Assembly (NCBI GenBank): GCA_947501555.1
Contig: CANMWG010000001.1
Coordinates: forward strand, 744,001-808,000
Source: an uncultured Paracoccaceae bacterium
GTDB taxonomy: Bacteria > Pseudomonadota > Alphaproteobacteria > Rhodobacterales > Rhodobacteraceae
DNA: 64,000 nucleotides
Reading direction: 5' to 3'
Shown here: positions 17,281 to 24,966 of the stretch, piece after piece
Layout of the letters: each line of letters starts with the position of its first letter
How positions within the stretch are numbered: the stretch's first letter is position 1
Notes under the pieces: generated by a model
What the model was told of the DNA's origin: nothing
Database searches by the model: none
The model's input: only the letters and a program-made list of their open reading frames with translations
Made by a program: the position numbers and the translations under genes

Positions 17281-18640
17281 GACCGTTTCCTTTTTTGATA
17301 GGTTAAAAGTGTCTTTCCTTGGCTTATTGTCAAGCGCCCTGATGATGTTGATCACAACGCTGTCAGTGGCTCAGGCCCATGAAGTTTTGCCTTCGATCGC
17401 CGATATGCGTGAAGTCGACGGACGAATCGTCTTTGAGGTAAGCGCGAACATCGAAAGCTTTGTCGCGGGTATCAACCTGACTGAGACCGCCGACACAAAT
17501 GAGGCAGCCGAAGCTGCGACTTATGATGAACTGCGGGCGCTGGCACCCGATGCGCTTGCGTCCGAATTTGAAGAATTTTGGCCGCAAATGGCTACGGCCA
17601 TTACGCTGACGGCAGACGGCGCACCGCTGACCCCAGAGCTAGATAATGTGGTTGTTGGTCCGACCGCTGACGTAGAAATTGTCCGCACATCTACTATTCA
17701 GTTCAGTGCACCGTTGCCTGCCGACACCGTCAACGTTCAATTTGGGTGGGCGCCGGAGCTTGGCGTGCTTGTGCTGCGTCAAATGGATGTGCCTTCCCCG
17801 TACGATGCCTATCTTGAGGCGGGGGCCCTGACGGATCAGATTGCGCTTGCAGGTGGTGGCCAGGCCACTGGTTGGCAGACCTTTGTTGACTATATCCCGG
17901 TTGGTTTTGACCACATCGTCCCAAAAGGGCTGGACCACATTTTGTTCGTGCTGGGACTATTCTTTCTTGCAGCGCAGTTTCGGCCGCTCCTGCTACAAAT
18001 TTCGCTGTTCACCTTGGCCCACACGATCACGCTGGCCTTGGCCGCATTGGGCTATGTCAACGTATCAGGAGACATTGTTGAGCCGCTGATTGCGGCCTCG
18101 ATTGTGTTTATTGCTGTTGAAAACATCTGGGCGAGGGGCATTAGCCGCTGGCGTCCTTTCATCATCTTTGGATTTGGTCTGCTTCATGGGCTTGGCTTTG
18201 CGTCGGTGCTCGGCGAATTCGGCCTGCCTGAGGGCAGCTTTATCGCCGGTCTGATCGGATTTAACATCGGGGTCGAGGTTGGGCAGCTGGTTGTTGTCGC
18301 CGTCATGTTCTTGTTTGTTTGGCAAGCATTGCGCGTTGATGACGGCGAGAACGAGGCGCAGCGTGGTACCATCCTTTATGCCGTCTTGCTTGCCGTTGGC
18401 GTGGGCTTGGTCGTCATGAATGCGCAGGGCTTCGCGGCGGTTCTCAGCGCGCCTGCCTCCCTGCTTGAGGACGCGGGTTTGCTGTTGGCCATCTCATTTG
18501 TGCTTGTGTCCGCTTTTTGCATCATATCGATCCAGCGACGTGATCAGGTCGAAGCTTATCGGCGTTTTGTGGCGATCCCTTGTTCTGTCGTAATCGCTTT
18601 GATCGGGGCATATTGGGTCATTGAGCGGGTGTTCTTGTAG
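17279..18640 (+). CDS. HupE/UreJ-2 family membrane protein
   Basis: The predicted protein has about 453 residues: a signal peptide ending VAQA, a periplasmic region of about 190 residues starting HEVLPSIADM, then six to eight membrane segments. The first carries the HupE/UreJ-2 motif GLDHILFVLGLFF, later HGLGFASVL. Relatives accompany nickel enzymes and are thought to move metal ions. The start is uncertain: the ATG at 17279 shares the CATG with the divergent start at 17280, so the two genes' first codons overlap on opposite strands. A start near 17342 would leave a promoter gap but has no ribosome site. Confidence 0.75.
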   Translation: MTVSFFDRLKVSFLGLLSSALMMLITTLSVAQAHEVLPSIADMREVDGRIVFEVSANIESFVAGINLTETADTNEAAEAATYDELRALAPDALASEFEEFWPQMATAITLTADGAPLTPELDNVVVGPTADVEIVRTSTIQFSAPLPADTVNVQFGWAPELGVLVLRQMDVPSPYDAYLEAGALTDQIALAGGGQATGWQTFVDYIPVGFDHIVPKGLDHILFVLGLFFLAAQFRPLLLQISLFTLAHTITLALAALGYVNVSGDIVEPLIAASIVFIAVENIWARGISRWRPFIIFGFGLLHGLGFASVLGEFGLPEGSFIAGLIGFNIGVEVGQLVVVAVMFLFVWQALRVDDGENEAQRGTILYAVLLAVGVGLVVMNAQGFAAVLSAPASLLEDAGLLLAISFVLVSAFCIISIQRRDQVEAYRRFVAIPCSVVIALIGAYWVIERVFL

Positions 18641-18690
18641 AACCCATTCGCATTTGCCAAAAAATACCCGGGCCGGAGGCATCACAACGC

Positions 18691-18719
18691 TTGCAACCGG
18701 CCCCGACGCTCGCTATAGC
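18691..18719 (+). promoter_or_regulatory. Likely rpsB promoter
   Basis: TTGCAA at 18691-18696, a 17-base spacer and TATAGC at 18714-18719. A start about 7 bases later would give a GC-rich leader of about 110 bases before the rpsB ATG, long enough for the feedback control known for ribosomal-protein genes. The 7-bp stem GGGCCGG/CCGGCCC at 18670-18703 overlaps the -35 box and could end the upstream transcript. Confidence 0.5.
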
Positions 18720-18836
18720 GCGCTCACTTAATCCCGCAGGCGGGGGCGGGTCCGATGGGGAGACATCCCAAAGGATCCACCGGTTGGCATCATGCTAATC
18801 CCCCGCTGAGGCTTGAAACCGGAAAAGGAAAACGAC

Positions 18837-19631
18837 ATGGCTCTTCCCGAGTTTACCATGCGCCAACTGCTTGAAGCAGGCGTACACTTTGGTCACCAGA
18901 CCGCCCGCTGGAACCCCAAGATGGGTCAATACATCTACGGTTCGCGCAACGGCATCCACATCATGGATCTGACACAGACTGTTCCACTGCTGGACCAAGC
19001 GCTGCAAGTCATCCGTGACACTGTCGCCAAAGGCGGCCGCGTTTTGTTCGTTGGCACCAAACGTCAGGCTGCAAAGCCCGTCATGGACGCTGCGGAGAAA
19101 TCTGCGCAATTCTACATGAACCACCGTTGGTTGGGCGGCACGCTGACCAACTGGCAGACTGTTTCGCAGTCGATCAACCGTCTGAAGGCCATCGATGAAG
19201 CGTCGGCCACCGGTTTTGCCGGTCTGACCAAGAAAGAACGTCTTGGCATGGAGCGTGAGCAAGGCAAACTGGAAGCTTCATTGGGCGGCATCCGCGAAAT
19301 GGGCGGCGTGCCTGATCTTTTGTTCGTCATCGACGTGAACAAAGAAGACCTGGCCATCGCAGAAGCCAAGAAACTGGGCATCCCGGTTGTGGCTGTGGTT
19401 GATACCAACTGCTCACCCGACGGCGTTGATTATGTGATCCCTGGCAACGACGATGCGGCCCGTGCGATTGCGCTTTACACTGATCTGGCGTCACGCGCTG
19501 CATTGGACGGCATGACAGCACAGCTTGGTGCTGCTGGCGTTGATATGGGCGCCATGGAAGAGCTGGCGGAAGAAGTGATTGCTGAAGAAGCTGCATCTGA
19601 AGCGCCTGCCGCAGAAGCTGCCGCTGAATAA
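18837..19631 (+). CDS. rpsB: Ribosomal protein S2
   Basis: A 264-residue uS2 protein of the small subunit. The start [22 protein letters not shown] at 18837 is the conserved one, preceded by AAAAGGAAAA; the in-frame ATG at 18813 lies in the leader. Conserved segments [21 protein letters not shown] and [10 protein letters not shown] are all present. The C-terminus carries an acidic, alanine-rich tail common in alphaproteobacteria. It is followed by tsf in the usual order. Confidence 0.97.
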   Translation: MALPEFTMRQLLEAGVHFGHQTARWNPKMGQYIYGSRNGIHIMDLTQTVPLLDQALQVIRDTVAKGGRVLFVGTKRQAAKPVMDAAEKSAQFYMNHRWLGGTLTNWQTVSQSINRLKAIDEASATGFAGLTKKERLGMEREQGKLEASLGGIREMGGVPDLLFVIDVNKEDLAIAEAKKLGIPVVAVVDTNCSPDGVDYVIPGNDDAARAIALYTDLASRAALDGMTAQLGAAGVDMGAMEELAEEVIAEEAASEAPAAEAAAE

Positions 19632-19646
19632 CGCATTCATAATAGC

Positions 19647-19670
19647 CGGGCAGGGGGCTTCCCCCGCCCG
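19647..19670 (+). promoter_or_regulatory. Hairpin between rpsB and tsf
   Basis: GGGC-A-GGGGG pairs with CCCCC-GCCC around a CTT loop. No T-run follows, so it is unlikely to be a full terminator. It may set the relative yield of rpsB and tsf by partial stop or RNA processing. Confidence 0.5.
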
Positions 19671-19705
19671 CAGAAATTCAAATTCCTCTCACTAGGAGAC
19701 GTAAC

Positions 19706-20578
19706 ATGGCAATCACCGCTGCAATGGTGAAAGATCTGCGCGATAGCACGGGCGCAGGCATGATGGACGCCAAAAAGGCACTGACAGAAAACGACGGCGA
19801 CATGGAAGCTGCCGTTGACTGGCTGCGGACCAAAGGTCTGGCAAAAGCCGCCAAGAAGTCCGGCCGGACGGCTGCTGAGGGCCTTGTGGCCGTCGCAGTT
19901 GAAGGCGGCAAAGGTGTCGCGGTTGAAGTGAACTCTGAAACTGACTTTGTTGCCAAAAACGCCGACTTCCAGAAAATGGTTGCTGGTATCGCACAGGTCG
20001 CATTGGGCACATCAAACGTTGATGAACTGAAGGCTGCTGATATGGCAGGCAAATCGGTTGAGCAGACAGTCACTGACGCGGTTGCCGTGATTGGTGAAAA
20101 CATGTCGGTCCGCCGGATGGCTACCATTGAAGGTGGTTCGGTCGTCAACTACGTGCACAACGCTGCTGCCGACGGCATGGGCAACATCGGTGTTCTCGTT
20201 GCAATGACGGGCGACAACGAAGCGTTTGGCCGTCAGGTTGCAATGCACATCGCTGCAGCAAACCCTGCATCTTTGTCTGAGGCTGACCTTGATCCAGCCG
20301 TGGTCGAGAAGGAAAAGCAGGTCCAGATGGACATCGCCCGCGAAAGCGGTAAGCCCGAGGCGGTCATCGAAAAGATGATCGTTGGTCGGATGAAGAAATA
20401 CATGGCCGAAGTCACATTGCTGAACCAGCAATTCGTTGTGAACCCTGACCTCACGGTTGCAAAGGCTGCCGAAGAAGCCGGTGTCGAAGTGACAGGTTTT
20501 GTCCGCCTTGAAGTCGGCGAAGGCATCGAAAAGGTCGAAGAAGACTTTGCTGCCGAGGTGGCCAAGCTGAACAATTAA
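19706..20578 (+). CDS. tsf: Elongation factor Ts
   Basis: A 290-residue EF-Ts, the exchange factor that recharges EF-Tu with GTP. The N-terminal UBA-like module ([19 protein letters not shown]) and the core TDFVAKN motif that contacts EF-Tu are intact, and the length is normal for alphaproteobacteria. GGAG lies before the ATG. It is the second gene of the rpsB-tsf unit and is followed by a terminator. Confidence 0.97.
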   Translation: MAITAAMVKDLRDSTGAGMMDAKKALTENDGDMEAAVDWLRTKGLAKAAKKSGRTAAEGLVAVAVEGGKGVAVEVNSETDFVAKNADFQKMVAGIAQVALGTSNVDELKAADMAGKSVEQTVTDAVAVIGENMSVRRMATIEGGSVVNYVHNAAADGMGNIGVLVAMTGDNEAFGRQVAMHIAAANPASLSEADLDPAVVEKEKQVQMDIARESGKPEAVIEKMIVGRMKKYMAEVTLLNQQFVVNPDLTVAKAAEEAGVEVTGFVRLEVGEGIEKVEEDFAAEVAKLNN

Positions 20579-20602
20579 GCGTTACGCTTAAGACATGTGA
20601 TG

Positions 20603-20634
20603 GCCCGTCGACGATGTCGGCGGGCTGTTTCTGT
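20603..20634 (+). terminator. Intrinsic terminator after tsf
   Basis: A 10-bp stem GCCCGTCGAC/GTCGGCGGGC with one G-T pair and a 3-base loop, followed by a T-rich stretch. Confidence 0.75.
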
Positions 20635-20725
20635 TGGAGAGATATACTGTTGCGTTTTTTCGGAGTAGCGTTCGTCGAGATCACGACATAGAACGCCCTT
20701 AGTTGCACAACCAAAGGGATTACTC

Positions 20726-22162
20726 ATGCCTCTTTCCACAAGCATAACATTTGATGAAAATGACGTTTACAATTGGTTCAGCATAGAAACAACGATCATA
20801 ACCGAAATTGGCCATGTCTTTAGTAGAATCATCACATATGATGATGGTTCAATAAAGGAACAAGAGTTCGATGAAACCGGCGCTCTATCCTACATGTTCC
20901 AATCGGACCCGAACAATGCATTTGCGTGGGAGACGATTGAAACCATTTACGATTACGCAAGCTCTAGCCTGTCCGAACGTGTCATTGTTTACGACAATGG
21001 AAACACAACAGAACAGACGTTCAATGCCGGGGTCATCACGAATTCGCTTCTTGTAGACAATGGGGATGACTACGATTGGTCGTGGATAGACAGTTCTTAT
21101 GACCAAAACGGCCAAATTTCAGAACGCGAATTGCTATATGATAACGGCGTCTTCACCACGCAGTTGTTTGATGCCGGAACAATAACGTTTTCCCTGTCTG
21201 TCGATGTGGACGATTTTTATTCTGATGCGTGGGATGTCGTGACACTATTTTATTCCGACGGCGAGTTATCCGAGCGGCAAACGCGGTATGATAACGGCTC
21301 ATTTAAGGTCGAAGTGTTCGCTGATGGGACGCTTAGCGAGACAGTTCAGATTGACGACTATTTCGGCGCGGGTAACGCATATGATTGGTCACGGATCGAT
21401 ACGACATACGACCAGTCTGGCTTAATTCAGTACCGCGAAACGGTCTTCGACAACGGTGTGATGAAGTACGAAGAGTTCGAGAACGGCATCCGCACCGAGA
21501 TGACGCAGCTTGATGGCTTCAGCTACAGTGAAGAACCTTTGGATGGCGGCGCAAATGCTTGGCAGCAAATCTACACAGCTTACGACCAGTCTAGCTTAAT
21601 TGAGTACCGCGAAACGGTCTTCGACAACGGCGTGCTGAAGTACGAAGAGTTCGAGAACGGCACGCGCACCGAGATGACGCAGCTTGATGGGTTCTACAAT
21701 GGTGAGCCCCCTGTGGATGGCGGCGCAGAGGCGTGGGAAAGCATCGTGACCTATTTTGAAGAGGGCGATATCGCGAGACGTGAAACGCTTTTTGATGATG
21801 GCGTGGCAAAGCTAGAGCTTTTTGAAAATGGTGTGCGGACGGTCGTTTACCAAGACGATCCTGATGACGGACAGGGTGGTGCCAGAGATTGGCAGGAGAA
21901 GCTGACCAATTACGATGCAAATGGTCAGATCGAAACAGCGGGCACGTTGTTTGACGATGGAGATACGATCATCTTTAACTATGAAGATGGCGAACGAACC
22001 GAACGTGTACGTTTTGACGGTGATGATGACGAAAGCTGGTTGCTCAGCGTGACATCCTTCTCAGATGAGGGCAATCAGACCGTTAACTATGACACGGTCG
22101 ACGAGGTTCCCGAGGCGTATCTTGGATATCTCGGGCTCGTGTACGTTTCCGACTTCGCCTAA
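20726..22162 (+). CDS. Acidic tandem-repeat protein, unknown function
   Basis: A 478-residue protein made almost wholly of about eight diverged repeats of roughly 55-60 residues. The consensus is approximately W..I...YD..G.L.ERET.FDNG..K.E.FENG.RTE..Q.D. It is rich in D, E, Y and N and has no cysteine-based motif, no signal peptide and no membrane segment. The layout resembles the Asp-rich YD/DG repeats in large secreted RTX proteins of this group, so a surface or type-I-secreted role is possible; the C-terminus (YLGYLGLVYVSDFA) is short and hydrophobic, compatible with that. I cannot name a family. A strong terminator follows. Confidence 0.7.
   Translation: MPLSTSITFDENDVYNWFSIETTIITEIGHVFSRIITYDDGSIKEQEFDETGALSYMFQSDPNNAFAWETIETIYDYASSSLSERVIVYDNGNTTEQTFNAGVITNSLLVDNGDDYDWSWIDSSYDQNGQISERELLYDNGVFTTQLFDAGTITFSLSVDVDDFYSDAWDVVTLFYSDGELSERQTRYDNGSFKVEVFADGTLSETVQIDDYFGAGNAYDWSRIDTTYDQSGLIQYRETVFDNGVMKYEEFENGIRTEMTQLDGFSYSEEPLDGGANAWQQIYTAYDQSSLIEYRETVFDNGVLKYEEFENGTRTEMTQLDGFYNGEPPVDGGAEAWESIVTYFEEGDIARRETLFDDGVAKLELFENGVRTVVYQDDPDDGQGGARDWQEKLTNYDANGQIETAGTLFDDGDTIIFNYEDGERTERVRFDGDDDESWLLSVTSFSDEGNQTVNYDTVDEVPEAYLGYLGLVYVSDFA
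21407..21754 (+). repeat. Two near-identical 174-bp tandem units
   Basis: Units start at 21407 and 21581, each beginning TACGACCAGTCT. The first ~110 bases differ at only a few positions, while the linker halves have diverged. This points to a recent duplication of one 58-residue repeat inside the gene. Confidence 0.8.
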
Positions 22163-22178
22163 GACCACCAAAAAACAA

Positions 22179-22208
22179 GAAACCGCTTGCAGAAATGCAG
22201 GCGGTTTC
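22179..22208 (+). terminator. Strong terminator after the repeat protein
   Basis: A 13-bp stem GAAACCGCTTGCA/TGCAGGCGGTTTC with one G-T pair, closed by a GAAA tetraloop and followed by CTTGTCTT. Confidence 0.85.
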
Positions 22209-22223
22209 CTTGTCTTCAGGAGG

Positions 22224-22488
22224 GCGGCACCGCACTTGGGACAAAGGCGGTGCCGCTGACCGTATATGTTTGCCCAATATCGAGACGACGGGCAAACATA
22301 TCACAAAAGTGCTGGCCCCTCAGGCAAACCCAAAGTGCCAGCGTCCGGTTACCCGGCACGGATTTCAGAGCCTTGTAATTTCAAGGGGTAATACCCGCTG
22401 TTCCCAGGCCTAAGGCCACCACTCACGGAACATCTTCTTTATGCCGTTTGACGCTGCGTTACGAAAGTCAGGGAAACCTGACCTTTCG
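22224..22488. repeat. Hairpin-rich intergenic segment
   Basis: No gene is seen between the convergent stops at 22162 and 22556. The stretch holds several perfect inverted repeats in a row: 10 bp at 22224-22256 (GCGGCACCGC), 12 bp at 22264-22301 (ATATGTTTGCCC), 6 bp at 22311-22342 (GCTGGC), and an 11-bp stem with one bulge at 22462-22488 around GTCAGG-GAAA-CCTGAC. They could form a structured RNA or mark a relic of a mobile element. Confidence 0.5.
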
Positions 22489-22555
22489 GTAAAAAAATGA
22501 TTCACGACCTTGCGTCAGTCGTAACAAGATTGCGCAGCAGGCCTAGGCCAGTCGG

Positions 22556-23317
22556 TTAGGCTTCTGCGTCTACCACGAACATCTGGTTATAAAATGCGGC
22601 CTTTAGGACGGCCTGGGCTGTCGTCTCAACATCCAAAGCCTCACGTGCCAAGCGCAGGTGTTTTTCGACCGTCGCAGGTGTCAATTCCAACAAGACCGCA
22701 ATATCCTGCGTCGTCTTTCCGTCACCGACCCATTGCAGCACTTCGCGTTGCCGCCTTGTCAGGTGCCGTTCACCCGAATAGGGCAAGGTCAGCAGCTTAA
22801 GGTGCATCACGTTGTTCATGACAATGATCGCATCGCCATATTGGGCCCATGTCTGTTCGACCTGATCTTGCGTCACCCCCGCCTTGGCCGTCAGCGCAAT
22901 CGCCCCTTTGGTCCGCTCTGAAATCGACCGAAAGCTGATCGTGTACCCGGCCGTTACATCCATCTGCCGGTTGAAATCCATCACGCGCTTTTCGCTAGGC
23001 GTCAGGTTCTCGATCCGGTTCATATCCATCATCCAGCGCCAGCTGCAGGCGCCGTTGTTGGCCAACGCCCATTTCAACATAGGCGCGTGATAATACAGCC
23101 CTTCATCAAAGAAGACCTTCATATATTCCGCACTTTGCGTCGACAAAAGCACCCAATCCTGCGGGTCCCCAAGCGAGCTTGAGGTCCGATAACGGGTATA
23201 GCCATACATCAACCGGTCGAAGCCATAGCTGTGCAACTGGCGTGTGTGGATGTCCCAAAGCTCTTCGACCGTCCGCGCATTGGTCAGTCTTTCAAGCTGG
23301 GTGATCAGATCGTTCAT
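22556..23317 (-). CDS. LuxR-family regulator with autoinducer-binding-like domain
   Basis: A 253-residue protein starting MNDLITQLERL at 23317, coupled to aroQ by ATGA. The N-terminal two thirds has the layout of a LuxR ligand domain (YGFDRLMYGYTRY, YHAPMLKWA, GYTISFRS). The C-terminal HTH reads LTRRQREVLQWVGDGKTTQDIA and TPATVEKHLRLAREALDVETTAQAV. Some canonical acyl-homoserine-lactone contacts are hard to place, so it may bind another ligand or none. No luxI synthase is nearby; it is a LuxR solo in this window. Confidence 0.85.
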   Translation of the reverse strand: MNDLITQLERLTNARTVEELWDIHTRQLHSYGFDRLMYGYTRYRTSSSLGDPQDWVLLSTQSAEYMKVFFDEGLYYHAPMLKWALANNGACSWRWMMDMNRIENLTPSEKRVMDFNRQMDVTAGYTISFRSISERTKGAIALTAKAGVTQDQVEQTWAQYGDAIIVMNNVMHLKLLTLPYSGERHLTRRQREVLQWVGDGKTTQDIAVLLELTPATVEKHLRLAREALDVETTAQAVLKAAFYNQMFVVDAEA

Positions 23318-23766
23318 TGCGGCTCTCCCAGATAGGTGACAAGCGCATCCATTGCCAGCGGGTAACCCGCTGCGCCAAAGCCGCAAATCTGGCCGATGGC
23401 CACGGGAGCAATGAAAGACTGATGTCGGAAGGTTTCGCGTGCGTGTATATTAGACAAGTGCAGTTCTACAACTGGCACCATGGCCGAGGAAATTGCATCC
23501 ATCAAAGCCACTGACGTGTGAGTGTAAGCGCCTGCATTCAGGATCACACCGGCATGCACCCCACGGGCTGCATGGATCGCATCGATCAACACCCCCTCGT
23601 GGTTGGTTTGCGTGAACGCCATCTCTACACCAAGATCCACGGCCTTGGCGGCACATAGTGCCTCGATATCGGCAAGCGTTGTGGGGCCGTAAACCTCGGG
23701 CTGGCGTGTGCCGAGCAGGTTTAGATTTGGCCCATTGAGGATCAGGATAGAGCGTGTCATGCGCAT
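23314..23766 (-). CDS. aroQ: 3-dehydroquinate dehydratase, type II
   Basis: A 150-residue dodecamer-type enzyme of the shikimate pathway. The N-terminal ILILNGPNLNLLGTRQPEVYG with its catalytic Tyr, the FTQTNHEG loop, INAGA-type AGAYTHTSVAL and the ELHLSNIHARE segment are all present. The start may be 23766 or the ATG two codons later. Its coupling to a LuxR-type regulator is unusual and may mean the regulator is only read through from this promoter. Confidence 0.95.
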   Translation of the reverse strand: MRMTRSILILNGPNLNLLGTRQPEVYGPTTLADIEALCAAKAVDLGVEMAFTQTNHEGVLIDAIHAARGVHAGVILNAGAYTHTSVALMDAISSAMVPVVELHLSNIHARETFRHQSFIAPVAIGQICGFGAAGYPLAMDALVTYLGEPQ

Positions 23767-23919
23767 CCTCTAACACCTTTGACTAGTTGATCAAAACATT
23801 AATATCTCGGTCGGAAACGACAGATTTAGACTGTTTCGCATTAGCACCTTTTTTGTGCGGCTCTTGCGATGGACGTCTTATGCGGGCTAGATGCTTCCGA
23901 CCAGATCGGAGCCCTCATT

Positions 23920-24966
23920 ATGCGCGTCCTTGCCATTACAACGATGCGAAATGAAGCACCGTTTGTGCTTGAGTGGATTGCCTACCATCAACATATCGGG
24001 GTCACAGATTTTCTCATCTACAGCAATGATTGCGAAGACGGTACAGATACGTTGCTGGACAGGCTCGACGCCCTTGGTATCATCAGCCATGAGCGTAATC
24101 ACGCGGGCGGCAAGAAGACTGTGCAATGGCGCGCACTCAGTAAAGCGTGGCGGCATAAGCTGACCAAGGCTGCGGACTGGATCTACGTAACGGATGTGGA
24201 TGAGTTCTTGTGCATCCACGCGGGTGCTGGCCATTTGACAGACTTGTTCGCGGCTTGTCCTGACGCCGAGGGCTTTGCCATACCGTGGCGCATGTTTGGC
24301 AACAACGCCGTGCAAGCCTTTGATGACAAACCTATTATGGATCAGTTCTCGCGGGCAGCGCCGGACAATTTGAACTGGCCGTGGCGCGCGGTGCAGTTCA
24401 AGTCGCTTTACCGTAATGCCCCGCGTTACGACCGCTTGGGCGTGCACCGGCCGCATTTGGCTGCGGAACAGGACCCGGGCCAATGGGTGGATGGGAACGG
24501 CCATCCGATGCCTGCAGTCCTTGGTACTGTCTTATTGAATGACGCACCCCGCTATGGCCTTGCGCAGATCAACCATTATGCCGTGGGCGCGATGGAGAGT
24601 TTTCTGGTGAAGGTCGCGCGTGGCAAGCCAAACCATACGAGCGATCCAATTGATTTAGCCTATTGGGTGGACAGAAACTTTGACGATGTTGAAGACAAGC
24701 GTATTCTGCGCCATCAATCCGTTGTCACAGAGCGCATCCAAGAGTTGTGCAAAGACGCCGAGGTTACGCGCCTGCACCGGGCAGGTGTTGCATGGCGCAA
24801 AGCCAAGATTGCAGCGCTCTTGAAGGAAGCTGATGGCTTTTACCTTATGTCCCGGCTCTTGCAGACGCCGCCGACAAAGGTGCTTCCGGTGAACCAACAA
24901 AGGTTATTGCTGCGACAGCTTGGGATCATGCGCCGGTTACAGACGAAACGTAAAGCGCAGGATTAG
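23920..24966 (+). CDS. Glycosyltransferase, family 2 / GT92-like
   Basis: From the ATG at 23920, with CGGAG 8 bases upstream, the protein has 348 residues starting MRVLAITTMRNEAPFVLEW. The N-terminal GT-A fold shows NEAPFVLEWIAYH, the SNDCEDGTD loop and a metal-binding DVDEFL motif near residue 100. The long C-terminal part carries NHYAVGAMESFLVK. Such enzymes in this group add sugars to surface polysaccharide or lipid; the acceptor is unknown. It shares architecture with the larger gene that converges on it, and the two stop codons overlap at 24963-24966. Confidence 0.82.
   Translation: MRVLAITTMRNEAPFVLEWIAYHQHIGVTDFLIYSNDCEDGTDTLLDRLDALGIISHERNHAGGKKTVQWRALSKAWRHKLTKAADWIYVTDVDEFLCIHAGAGHLTDLFAACPDAEGFAIPWRMFGNNAVQAFDDKPIMDQFSRAAPDNLNWPWRAVQFKSLYRNAPRYDRLGVHRPHLAAEQDPGQWVDGNGHPMPAVLGTVLLNDAPRYGLAQINHYAVGAMESFLVKVARGKPNHTSDPIDLAYWVDRNFDDVEDKRILRHQSVVTERIQELCKDAEVTRLHRAGVAWRKAKIAALLKEADGFYLMSRLLQTPPTKVLPVNQQRLLLRQLGIMRRLQTKRKAQD

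Noticed and set aside
22467..22482. GTCAGG-GAAA-CCTGAC as a lux-box for the LuxR-type gene
   Set aside because: It lies behind the end of that gene, between two convergent genes, and is not upstream of any promoter.
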